Shown: positions 9,005-16,655 of the stretch, in pieces
Position numbering within the stretch: position 1 is the first letter of the stretch
Layout: every line of letters begins with the position of its first letter
Made by a program: the position numbers and the translations under genes
Assembly (NCBI GenBank): GCA_934394545.1
Contig: CAKRRG010000023.1
Location: 1 to 39,641, forward strand
Direction: 5' to 3'
Length of the DNA stretch: 39,641 nt
Origin: an uncultured Blautia sp.
Lineage (GTDB): Bacteria > Bacillota > Clostridia > Lachnospirales > Lachnospiraceae
Notes under the pieces: generated by a model
The model's input: the letters and a program-made list of their open reading frames with translations, nothing else
The model's database searches: none
Told to the model about the DNA's origin: nothing

Positions 9005-10396
9005 TTATTTTAACGTAATTCCAAGTCTCTGGCAAGACTCCGCTACCACATTCTCAAGCTCTGCCTCTGAAAGAACCGTAACACGGCCATCCTCGTACTG
9101 CTGATCCACCCATGCCTTTATCATCTTCACAAGCTCACTGTTTTTATCAACTTTGTTATCGCCCTTCAGACGATAGTGACTGTCGATCCAATGTGCGATT
9201 CCGGCAGCTCCAGAGGTATTGGAAACTGCAACCTCAACCGGACGGTTCAAAAATTTCTCCGTATCGAATACATTGTAGATTTCTTCATTTTTCAAAAGAC
9301 CATCTGCATGGATACCGGCTCTTGTCACATTAAAATTCTTTCCTACAAAAGGAGTTCTCTCCGGAATATGATAGCCGATTTCTTTCTCATAATACTCTGC
9401 CAGCTCTGTAATTACCGTCGTGTCCATACCGCCAAGATTTCCACGAAGCTGTGCATACTCAAATACCATTGCCTCAAGAGGTGTGTTGCCTGTACGTTCA
9501 CCAATTCCAAATAAAGATGTATTTACACCACATGCACCATAAAGCCATGCTGTGGTGGAATTGCTGACAGCCTTATAGAAATCATTATGACCATGCCACT
9601 CAATCAGTTCAGACGGAACACCTGCATGAACCATAATACCATAGATAATGCCAGGTACAGAACGAGGGATCACAGCACCTGGATAATTAACGCCATAGCC
9701 CATCGTATCGCAGCAGCGTACTTTAACAGGGATACCGTACTGCTGGCGAAGCTTCATCAATTCCAGACAGAAAGGAATCACGTATCCGTAGATATCTGCT
9801 CTTGTAATATCCTCCAGATGGCAGCGGACAGATACACCAATCTCCAGACACTCCTTCACAATGCTAAGATAGTGCTCCATTGCCTGCTTACGTGTCATTT
9901 TCATCTTATAAAAGATGTGATAATCAGAACAACTGACCAGGATACCGGTTTCTCTCATTCCCATATCCCGGACAAGCTGAAAGTCCTTCTTATTGGCACG
10001 GATCCAGCTGGTTACTTCTGGAAATTCATATCCTCTTTCCATACATTTCTCAACAGCATCTCGATCCTTCTTGCTGTAAAGGAAAAATTCAGAAGCACGG
10101 ATTCTTCCCTCCGGACCACCAAGCTTATGAAGATAATCGTAGATCCTTACGATCTGCTCTGTGCTGTAAGGAGCTCTGGACTGCTGTCCGTCACGGAATG
10201 TAGTATCTGTGATCCAGATATCATCTGGCATATGATGTGGAACGACCCTGTCGTTAAATGCAATCTTCGGTACCTCTGAATATGGAAAAAGATTTCGGAA
10301 TACATTGGGAGTAGTAACATCCACAAGCGGGTACATATGCTCCTCTAACTGAAGCAGATTTGTGTGGCGGTTCATTGAAACACGTCTGTTTTCCAT
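9005..10396 (-). CDS. Re-citrate synthase-like (DRE-TIM metallolyase family)
   Basis: Member of the isopropylmalate/homocitrate synthase superfamily: DTTFRDGQQSRAPYS (near residue 65) supplies the metal and general-acid residues, and WHGHNDFYKAVSNS supplies the HxH metal ligands; RAGIHADGLLKNEEIY follows. At 463 residues it is longer than NifV-type homocitrate synthases and lacks an obvious leucine-regulatory LeuA domain. Established knowledge: some Clostridia make citrate with a Re-stereospecific synthase of this family (characterised in Clostridium kluyveri) instead of GltA. Placement directly before icd, in one operon, supports that role: oxaloacetate plus acetyl-CoA to citrate. Homocitrate or isopropylmalate synthase remains possible. 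ATG start behind GAGGAGG. Confidence 0.75.
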   Translation of the reverse strand: MENRRVSMNRHTNLLQLEEHMYPLVDVTTPNVFRNLFPYSEVPKIAFNDRVVPHHMPDDIWITDTTFRDGQQSRAPYSTEQIVRIYDYLHKLGGPEGRIRASEFFLYSKKDRDAVEKCMERGYEFPEVTSWIRANKKDFQLVRDMGMRETGILVSCSDYHIFYKMKMTRKQAMEHYLSIVKECLEIGVSVRCHLEDITRADIYGYVIPFCLELMKLRQQYGIPVKVRCCDTMGYGVNYPGAVIPRSVPGIIYGIMVHAGVPSELIEWHGHNDFYKAVSNSTTAWLYGACGVNTSLFGIGERTGNTPLEAMVFEYAQLRGNLGGMDTTVITELAEYYEKEIGYHIPERTPFVGKNFNVTRAGIHADGLLKNEEIYNVFDTEKFLNRPVEVAVSNTSGAAGIAHWIDSHYRLKGDNKVDKNSELVKMIKAWVDQQYEDGRVTVLSEAELENVVAESCQRLGITLK

Positions 10397-10434
10397 AATT
10401 AATTCCTCCTCGTTGTTTGAAACTCTTGCTGTTC

Positions 10435-10463
10435 ATTTTACTCAATTGAAGTACTTCCGTCAA
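10435..10463 (-). promoter_or_regulatory. promoter of the citrate synthase-icd operon with palindromic spacer
   Basis: On the minus strand TTGACG, 17 bp, TAAAAT. The spacer begins with the perfect palindrome GAAGTACTTC (10448-10457), well placed as an operator between -35 and -10. Confidence 0.65.
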
Positions 10464-10524
10464 GTGCTTTTATGCTGTAAAGTGATAATTCTTTATCAAG
10501 GATTGCCTGTTCATTCGTTGAAGA

Positions 10525-10547
10525 TGTCGGGGCAAAAGCCCACGACA
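10525..10547 (-). terminator. hairpin after the HNH gene
   Basis: TGTCG and GGGC pair with GCCC and CGACA around a TTTT loop with one bulged T, eight bases after the HNH stop codon. There is no good T-tract, so it may stabilise the 3' end rather than terminate. Confidence 0.4.
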
Positions 10548-10554
10548 ATGATAT

Positions 10555-11259
10555 TTAATTATTAATCATTGATTGAAGATACCAGATTAATATCCCTACA
10601 TAAGGAGTTTTTTCATCTTCCTCGTTTTGAAAACTTTCAAGTATTTCTTCGCAATAAATTGGTATATCCTCTTCTTCAAGTTCGCCAATATTTTCAATCA
10701 GCCCATCTAAAGCCGATTTTCTTTCTGCAATCAACGGTGCAGTTGGACAGTTCAAATTTAAAGTTTCTACCAAATCTTCCTTTACGTCTATATCAGTTGC
10801 ATCAATTTTTCCATCCAATGTATATGTAATTGACTGCAAAGTCTCTGGTTTACAGGGATTTACTTTCTTAAATTCTATATTTTCCCTATGAGCATCACAT
10901 GTCAAGTCTATTATTTTCCGTGTTCCCTTAGCTCCACGATTTCCATGGCAGACTGCTAATAAATTATTATAATCCAGTCCCTGTCCAACATCTCTCCCAT
11001 CTTCTGGATTTCTTGGAATATAGTGTTCTATTGTTATAGGGGCTATCTCTACATCAACATCATTCCTTGGAATTCTACACATACAATATGCACATAATTT
11101 TCCCTGCTCTTTAACCAAGGAATTTTTTACCTTTATTTTTAATTGTGGATCGCGATTTAATTTATCATAAGCTTCTTGTGGAGATAACCCATCTTTCCTA
11201 GCTTGAATCCTCAATGTTCGCAATTCATCTGGTTCGGCTCCTTTTTTTACTTCTATCAT
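10555..11259 (-). CDS. HNH nuclease, PtuB-like (TIGR02646-type)
   Basis: Predicted metal-dependent DNA nuclease, the effector partner of the ATPase gene that ends one base upstream. Zinc-knuckle and HNH elements are visible: C56-A-Y-C59, IEHYIPR (H79, start of the beta-beta-alpha-metal core), LDYNNLLAVCHGNRG (N98/N99, C104, H105) and C121-D-A-H. Length 234. The ATG has GGAG 8 nt upstream, inside the end of the ATPase gene, so the two are translationally coupled. The ATPase + HNH pair is the architecture of Septu (PtuA-PtuB) defence, and similar pairs act as effectors of some retrons. No reverse transcriptase lies nearby. Base composition is more AT-rich than in the flanking metabolic genes. 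Confidence 0.78.
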   Translation of the reverse strand: MIEVKKGAEPDELRTLRIQARKDGLSPQEAYDKLNRDPQLKIKVKNSLVKEQGKLCAYCMCRIPRNDVDVEIAPITIEHYIPRNPEDGRDVGQGLDYNNLLAVCHGNRGAKGTRKIIDLTCDAHRENIEFKKVNPCKPETLQSITYTLDGKIDATDIDVKEDLVETLNLNCPTAPLIAERKSALDGLIENIGELEEEDIPIYCEEILESFQNEEDEKTPYVGILIWYLQSMINN

Positions 11260-11260
11260 T

Positions 11261-12577
11261 TTATTTTCTCCGCATAGATTCTAACTTCAATTTTACTCTG
11301 CATTTTGCAATTTCAGGATCGTGATATTCTCGTTTTTCGTCAAGTTCATTTAAAACTTCTTCTGCATCCTTATATTTTTTCTCAGAAAGGTATTTGTAAA
11401 ATTGTTCGAATAATGCAGCAAATTCATCAGGTCTATCGTTTACTTCCATTATTTCTTTTAGTACGGAATTGATATCTTTTCCATATACTTGATTTTTAGT
11501 CATATAAATGTCTCTATTATTCAAAATACGCAGTTTTTCTGCTTGTACAGAATTGATAACAGCAGGAGCATGCGTACTTACAATAAATTGTATTTTCGGA
11601 AAAATTTCCATCAAATTGTCAAGCACTTTCTGTTGCCATGCTGGATGCAAATGCAAATCAATTTCGTCTATCAATACTACACCTTCACCTCTGCTTAAGA
11701 TTTCCGTACCTAATTGAGGATTTAAAGTAGCCATGCGGTATGCAATATCTGCGACTAAACTAACCATTCCCTTATATCCATCACTTAACTGATTCAATGG
11801 GATACGCATTCTTTGTCCATTTTTTTCAGAATAATAAACATCTAGTTCCCTTGTATTCATATTAAATCGAATTTTCACATCACTATAACCCGATAATTTA
11901 GATAAACAGTTTTCCATTGCCAAATAAACTGTATCCAATTCCGGATTTGACTCCAGATTCTCTTCTTGGCGCTGATATTTATTAATCGTCATATTTAGGA
12001 ACCACTCCATCATCAGCTTTACATTTGCAGTTCCATCCAGACAATCTATATATCCATTTGTTCTTGAATTTCTCTTAAAAACATCAACTTTCTTCTGGCG
12101 GTGATAATCCCATAATCTACCGGTTCCATAATAGGCAACTATTGGTAAATATACATCCGTTCTTCCCTCACTAAGCGCATTCTGATAGTTAGCCGCAATT
12201 TCAACAATTTCTTTTGCGTCTTTAGTTGTCATTGTTCCTCTCGGAGTATTTAATCCACGCTTCCAATACAGAAATGCTTCGTTTGACGTATCTATTTGAC
12301 CCCAGGCTTCGATTTCCACAGGAAATTGAGGCTGAACATCATCCGTCGTTCCTATCTGATAAGCTTTTCTCAATGGATCGTTATCTCTATCGAAGGCCTT
12401 CGATGAAATATTATTAAACCCAATAAACCATGCTCCAAGCGCAATAGCAGTTGCTTCCAATATGGTAGTTTTTCCAGCACCATTTTTTCCAACTATTACT
12501 GTCAATTGTTTATGAAAATCAATTTCCAGATTTTCGTAACATCTGAAGTTATGAAGCTTTAATTTTTCTATATACAT
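11261..12577 (-). CDS. AAA/SMC-like ATPase, PtuA-like
   Basis: RecF/OLD/Rad50-like ATPase of the AAA_21/AAA_23 type with a short insert instead of a long coiled coil. Seen: FRCYENLEI at the N-terminus, Walker A GKNGAGKTT (30-38), signature-like LSDG (264-267), Walker B VVLIDEIDLHLHP (300-312) and switch histidine in STHAP (334-338). The acidic and basic C-terminal region (from about 365) is helical in character. Length 438. ATG with GAGAGG 9 nt upstream. In Septu-type systems the ATPase is thought to hold the HNH nuclease in check or direct it after phage sensing. It has its own promoter and is bounded upstream by the terminator of the subtilase gene, so the pair is a self-contained cassette. 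Confidence 0.8.
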   Translation of the reverse strand: MYIEKLKLHNFRCYENLEIDFHKQLTVIVGKNGAGKTTILEATAIALGAWFIGFNNISSKAFDRDNDPLRKAYQIGTTDDVQPQFPVEIEAWGQIDTSNEAFLYWKRGLNTPRGTMTTKDAKEIVEIAANYQNALSEGRTDVYLPIVAYYGTGRLWDYHRQKKVDVFKRNSRTNGYIDCLDGTANVKLMMEWFLNMTINKYQRQEENLESNPELDTVYLAMENCLSKLSGYSDVKIRFNMNTRELDVYYSEKNGQRMRIPLNQLSDGYKGMVSLVADIAYRMATLNPQLGTEILSRGEGVVLIDEIDLHLHPAWQQKVLDNLMEIFPKIQFIVSTHAPAVINSVQAEKLRILNNRDIYMTKNQVYGKDINSVLKEIMEVNDRPDEFAALFEQFYKYLSEKKYKDAEEVLNELDEKREYHDPEIAKCRVKLKLESMRRK

Positions 12578-12643
12578 AATAGCTTTCCTCTCACTTTTGC
12601 TTTAAAATTGACGGCATATATAATCATTATAAATTTTATATTT

Positions 12644-12672
12644 AGTATAATCAAAATAGTTCTTACAATCAA
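12644..12672 (-). promoter_or_regulatory. promoter of the PtuA-like/HNH cassette
   Basis: On the minus strand TTGATT, 17 bp, TATACT, giving a leader of about 60 nt. The surrounding 12578-12760 is very AT-rich and I see no small gene or structured RNA in it. Confidence 0.6.
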
Positions 12673-12761
12673 GGCTCTTTCTACGTTTATATAAATAATT
12701 ACCATATTGCTATATTCTCTATAATTGAAAAACATCACATCTGCCATTCGGTACTTTCATA

Positions 12762-12798
12762 GTAAAAAAAGAGGGAGAGACTTGCAGACTCTCTCCCC
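12762..12798 (-). terminator. terminator after the subtilase gene
   Basis: On the minus strand GGGAGAGA and TCTCTCCC form a perfect 8-bp stem with a 9-nt loop, followed by TCTTTTTTT. It separates the subtilase from the ATPase/HNH cassette. Confidence 0.85.
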
Positions 12799-12869
12799 GC
12801 CTGTAGACTACGCAAGTTTCTATAGAACAATTACTGGACTTCATATTCTTATCTTCAGTTTGTTCCGTT

Positions 12870-13709
12870 TCACATTTTCATAAATTTTTTGCGATTAAAG
12901 CGTCCCCATCCCTGTATATTCCTCGGAAGACCGATATCATCCGCACTTTTCATCAACATTGTTTTGATTTCCATATTCGTAAGCGCAGGATTTTTTTCCA
13001 GGGCACAGGCTATAGCCCCTGTTACAAGCGGTGTTGACATCGAGGTTCCACTTTTTACTCCATAGGAATAAGGCTTACCAGGTACACAGGACATTATTTT
13101 ATTTCCAGGCGCAACAATATCTGGTTTGCACACACATTCAGCAGTGGGACCACGGCCGGAAATAGCACTGCGTCCTTCAAGCAAATCACTGGAGCCAACT
13201 GTGATCACCTTCTTACTACTTCCAGGGGCTGTAATGCTGCCTGGTCTTGGTCCCTGGTTTCCGGCAGCTGTAACAATTACCATGCCTTCATCCCACAACT
13301 GTTCCACACTTTCCACAAGACTTGCATGCGCTTTCCTGGAATTACAAGTGGTTCCAACTGAAATGTTTACGATACGGATTTTATACTGCTGCCTGTACTC
13401 CCGGACCCAGCGAAGAGCACGCAGCACGTCCTCCAGACAGCCGTTTCCATATCGGTCCAGTATCTTTAAAGCAATAATCCCACAGCCCGGAGCCGCACCT
13501 CTGTATTTTCCCATAGAGGCCGTGCCATCGCCAGCTACCAGTCCCGCTACATGGGTGCCATGTCCATTATCATCATAAGGCTGTCTTCTAAAATCCAGGA
13601 AATCATAAAAAGCCCAGATTCGATTTTTAAAATCTATATGCTCATAAATACCTGTATCCAGGATACAGACACCAATCCCTTTTCCGGTATAGAGAGATTT
13701 TTCCATCAT
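12870..13709 (-). CDS. S8 family intracellular subtilisin-like protease
   Basis: Serine protease with the full subtilase triad: D18 in CILDTGIY, H50 in NGHGTHVAGLVAG, and S223 in SGTSMSTPLVTGA; the oxyanion residue is N151 in TAAGNQGP. The catalytic domain begins almost at residue 1: there is no signal peptide, no long pro-domain and no C-terminal extension, so it should act in the cytoplasm like ISP/AprX-type enzymes. Two adjacent ATG codons exist (13709 and 13706); AGGGG is better spaced from the second. Length 279. It is monocistronic with its own terminator and divergent from the CLC gene. Substrate unknown; no inhibitory pro-peptide is evident, which makes its control interesting. Confidence 0.88.
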   Translation of the reverse strand: MMEKSLYTGKGIGVCILDTGIYEHIDFKNRIWAFYDFLDFRRQPYDDNGHGTHVAGLVAGDGTASMGKYRGAAPGCGIIALKILDRYGNGCLEDVLRALRWVREYRQQYKIRIVNISVGTTCNSRKAHASLVESVEQLWDEGMVIVTAAGNQGPRPGSITAPGSSKKVITVGSSDLLEGRSAISGRGPTAECVCKPDIVAPGNKIMSCVPGKPYSYGVKSGTSMSTPLVTGAIACALEKNPALTNMEIKTMLMKSADDIGLPRNIQGWGRFNRKKFMKM

Positions 13710-13829
13710 TTTCCCCTGATAAAAAGAAACTTACAATAAATTATGTTGTCATTTTCGAATCTGCTTTAAAATTATAGACAATTTTTGAAATTCCCAAAAA
13801 TTTTTGTCGCATTTTCAGGCCACATGTAG

Positions 13830-13835
13830 TATAAT
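13830..13835 (+). promoter_or_regulatory. putative -10 element of the CLC/permease operon
   Basis: Perfect TATAAT 46 nt before the start codon. No convincing -35 lies 16-18 bp upstream (TTGTCG is 20 bp away). The gap 13710-13880 holds no recognisable riboswitch. Confidence 0.4.
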
Positions 13836-13880
13836 GAAATTACACATTTTCTATGACATGCGAGGGGACGAAAGAGAATT

Positions 13881-15167
13881 ATGGAAAAAGAGAGTAATCC
13901 GAATCCGGAGACTAAACTGCAGTATTATTCCAGAGCGATCCGGCGTGATATGGGAAACCTGTTTAAATGGCTGATTCTGGCTGTTGTGGTAGGCTGCATA
14001 GCAGGAGCCTTCAGCACTTTGTTTTCCTTTGTTCTGAAGGCAGTAACCACTTATCGTAAGGCAAATCCGTGGATGTTTCTGTTACTTCCGGTATCCGGTC
14101 TTTTGATTGTATTCTTATATGAGAAATTTGGAAAGGATGATGGCGGTACCAATCAGGTGCTTTCCACGGTTCGGTCCAAGGACGATGTTCCATGGCGATC
14201 CGGTCCGTTGATTTTTATTTCCACCGCGCTGACACACCTTACCGGCGGTTCTGCCGGACGTGAGGGGGCTGCTATCCAGCTGGGTGGAAGTATTGCCAAC
14301 CTTCTTGGCAGATGGATTCACCTGGATGAGGAGGATCGTCATGTGATCGTTATGTGCGGTATGAGTGCTGCCTTCTCTGCACTTTTCGGTACACCTATGG
14401 CTGCAGCTGTTTTCTCCATGGAGGTTGTCAGCGTAGGCGTTATGTACTATACAGCACTGATGCCATGTATGATTGCTTCTTTAATTGCTTCACAGTTCGC
14501 AGCCGGCATGGGAATTACACCTGAAGCTTTTCACGTTGTAAGCATTCCTGCACTTTCCCTGGAAACCGGACTGAAAATGGGCGTAGTAGCACTTGGCTGT
14601 ACAGCAGTCAGTATCATTTTCTGCATGATCTTAAATGAAACAGCCAAGCTGTATGGCAAATATTTCCCCAATAAATACGTCCGGGTAGTGATCGGCTCTG
14701 CCCTTGTTATTTTTATCACGTTGATTCTGGGAACATACGATTATATGGGAGCTGGCGCTGAACTAATCGAGAAAGCAGTTGAGACCGGAGAGACCAATTA
14801 TATGGCATTTTTCTGGAAAATGCTCCTCACAGCACTTACCATGCGGGCAGGCTTTCGTGGGGGCGAAATTGTACCCTCTTTTTGTGTGGGCGCAACCTTT
14901 GGCTGCATGGCCGGACAACTGGTAGGACTTTCTCCATCCTTATGTGCTGCATGCGGAATGGCCGCTGTATTCTGCGGTGTAACCAACTGTCCCATTACTT
15001 CTATCCTGATTGCATTTGAGATGTTCGGTTTTAAAGGTGTTTCCTTCTATCTCATAGCCGTATCGATCAGCTATGCTGCATCAGGTTATTATGGACTCTA
15101 TAAAGACCAGACCATTGTATATTCTAAATATAAGGCGAAATATATTAATAAACAGACAAAAATGTAA
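13881..15167 (+). CDS. CLC family anion/proton antiporter, fluoride-type candidate
   Basis: Ten or more hydrophobic helices and the CLC core: gating glutamate E128 in GGSAGREGAAIQLGG, and GMSAAFSALFGTPMAAAVFSMEV. Several canonical chloride-CLC features are missing. GSGIP is replaced by GGTNQ (88-92), the position of the inner proton glutamate appears to be V182, and helix N reads GFRGGEIVPSF with a glutamate (E329) where chloride CLCs usually have a hydrophobic residue. From memory these are traits of the CLC-F fluoride/proton antiporters, which protect cells by expelling fluoride. No C-terminal CBS domains; 428 residues. It precedes the NCS2 permease by 41 nt, probably as an operon. CLC membership is firm; fluoride specificity is inference. 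Confidence 0.8.
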   Translation: MEKESNPNPETKLQYYSRAIRRDMGNLFKWLILAVVVGCIAGAFSTLFSFVLKAVTTYRKANPWMFLLLPVSGLLIVFLYEKFGKDDGGTNQVLSTVRSKDDVPWRSGPLIFISTALTHLTGGSAGREGAAIQLGGSIANLLGRWIHLDEEDRHVIVMCGMSAAFSALFGTPMAAAVFSMEVVSVGVMYYTALMPCMIASLIASQFAAGMGITPEAFHVVSIPALSLETGLKMGVVALGCTAVSIIFCMILNETAKLYGKYFPNKYVRVVIGSALVIFITLILGTYDYMGAGAELIEKAVETGETNYMAFFWKMLLTALTMRAGFRGGEIVPSFCVGATFGCMAGQLVGLSPSLCAACGMAAVFCGVTNCPITSILIAFEMFGFKGVSFYLIAVSISYAASGYYGLYKDQTIVYSKYKAKYINKQTKM

Positions 15168-15171
15168 CAAC

Positions 15172-15187
15172 CGGCACTTAAGTGCCG
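15172..15187. repeat. 16-bp perfect palindrome between the CLC and permease genes
   Basis: CGGCACTTAAGTGCCG, four bases after the CLC stop and 21 before the permease ATG. A 6-bp stem with a TTAA loop in RNA or a dimer-binding site in DNA; no T-tract follows on either strand, so it is not a terminator. Confidence 0.6.
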
Positions 15188-15208
15188 TAAAAAGAAGGGG
15201 GTACAATT

Positions 15209-16585
15209 ATGAACCTTGAAAAACTATTTCACCTGAAGGAAAACCACACTGACGTGAAGACAGAAGTCATGGCTGGTATTACCACATTCATGACCATGGC
15301 TTACATCCTCGCTGTCAACCCAAACATCCTTTCCGCTGCCGGAATGGATCGCGGTGCAGTATTTACTGCTACCGCCCTTTCTTCCTTCATCGCAACCTGC
15401 CTGATGGCACTGTTATCCAACTATCCATTTGTCCTTGCACCTGGAATGGGATTGAATGCATACTTTGCATACACCGTAGTCCTGGGCATGGGATATTCCT
15501 GGGAGCAGGCTCTGGTTGCAGTATTTGTGGAAGGTATTATCTTTATTCTGCTTTCCCTTACCAATGTACGTGAAGCAATCTTCAACTCCATTCCTATGAC
15601 TCTGAAACATGCAGTTTCTGTTGGAATCGGACTCTTCATCGCATTCATTGGTTTGCAGAATGCAAAGATCGTTGTAAACAACGATTCCACTTTGGTAAGT
15701 ATGTTCTCCTTTAAGAGTTCTATGTCTGATGGTTCCTTCAGCTATATTGGAATCACCGTTCTTCTGGCTCTTATTGGCGTTCTGGTTACCGGTATTCTTC
15801 TTGTTAAGAATGTAAAAGGCGGTATTTTGTGGGGTATTCTTATCACATGGGCACTTGGCATCCTTTGCCAGCTCGTAGGGCTTTATGTTCCGAATCCAGA
15901 CGCAGGCTTCTACAGTCTTCTTCCGGATTTCTCCAACGGAATCTCCGTACCGAGTATGGCGCCTACCTTTATGAAAATGGATTTCGCAGGAGTCTTCTCA
16001 CTTGACTTTATTGTAATTATGTTTGCTTTCTTGTTCGTAGACATGTTCGATACTCTTGGAACTCTGATCGGTGTTGCTTCCAAGGCAGATATGCTGGACA
16101 AAGACGGCAAGCTTCCGAAGATTAAAGGCGCACTTCTTTCCGATGCTGTTGGTACTACAGTCGGTGCTATGTGTGGTACTTCTACGGTTACCACATTCGT
16201 TGAGAGCGCTTCTGGTGTTGCAGAGGGTGGACGTACCGGTCTTACTTCACTGGTTTCTGCCATTCTGTTCGCACTGTCCCTGCTTCTCTCCCCGATTTTC
16301 CTGGCGATTCCGTCCTTCGCTACAGCTCCGGCTCTGATCGTGGTTGGATTCCTTATGCTGACTTCTGTTACCAAGATCGACTTTGACGACCTTACAGAAG
16401 CAATCCCGGCCTTTATCGCAATCATTGCCATGCCATTCCTGTACAGCATTTCCGAAGGTATCGCACTTGGCGTTATCTCCTATGTAATCATTAACGTTTG
16501 TACTGGAAAAGCTAAGGACAAAAAGATCAGCCCGCTTATGTATGTATTGGCAGTTATCTTTATTTTGAAATATGTATTCTTGTAA
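15209..16585 (+). CDS. NCS2 family purine permease (AzgA/PbuG-like)
   Basis: Membrane permease probably importing hypoxanthine, guanine or adenine with protons. Many hydrophobic segments across 458 residues. Family motifs: an N-terminus with TDVKTEVMAGITTFMTMAYI, PFVLAPGMGLNAYFAY, and FLFVDMFDTLGTLIGVASKADM, then GTSTVTTFVESASGVAEGGRTGLTS near residues 325-350. ATG start behind AAGGGGG. It follows the CLC gene and ends at a strong terminator. Relatives are often under purine riboswitches; the 41-nt gap here has no room for one, so regulation would come from the upstream promoter or the palindrome. Which purine is carried cannot be read from sequence. Confidence 0.88.
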   Translation: MNLEKLFHLKENHTDVKTEVMAGITTFMTMAYILAVNPNILSAAGMDRGAVFTATALSSFIATCLMALLSNYPFVLAPGMGLNAYFAYTVVLGMGYSWEQALVAVFVEGIIFILLSLTNVREAIFNSIPMTLKHAVSVGIGLFIAFIGLQNAKIVVNNDSTLVSMFSFKSSMSDGSFSYIGITVLLALIGVLVTGILLVKNVKGGILWGILITWALGILCQLVGLYVPNPDAGFYSLLPDFSNGISVPSMAPTFMKMDFAGVFSLDFIVIMFAFLFVDMFDTLGTLIGVASKADMLDKDGKLPKIKGALLSDAVGTTVGAMCGTSTVTTFVESASGVAEGGRTGLTSLVSAILFALSLLLSPIFLAIPSFATAPALIVVGFLMLTSVTKIDFDDLTEAIPAFIAIIAMPFLYSISEGIALGVISYVIINVCTGKAKDKKISPLMYVLAVIFILKYVFL

Positions 16586-16599
16586 TAAAGTAAGTTAAA

Positions 16600-16643
16600 A
16601 GCACCCCCTGTCCGAAAATAATGATTTCGGACAGGGGATGCTT
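16600..16643 (+). terminator. bidirectional terminator between convergent genes
   Basis: CCCCTGTCCGAAA and TTTCGGACAGGGG form a perfect 13-bp stem with a 7-nt loop, flanked by AGCA/TGCT. On the minus strand it is followed by TTTT, so it also ends the dlt-like operon. Confidence 0.85.
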
Positions 16644-16655
16644 TATGTCTTTCAA

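Noticed and set aside
12578..12869. Possible retron RNA or reverse transcriptase next to the ATPase/HNH pair
   Set aside because: The stretch holds only a promoter, an AT-rich spacer and a plain terminator; no reverse transcriptase gene is in the window.
12870..13709. Subtilase as a third component of the defence cassette
   Set aside because: A strong terminator and a separate promoter lie between it and the ATPase gene, and its base composition matches the host genes.
13710..13880. Fluoride riboswitch before the CLC gene
   Set aside because: I could not find the conserved GGNGATGG start or the pairing segments expected of that motif.
15168..15208. Purine riboswitch before the NCS2 permease
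   Set aside because: The gap is only 41 nt, too short for the aptamer.
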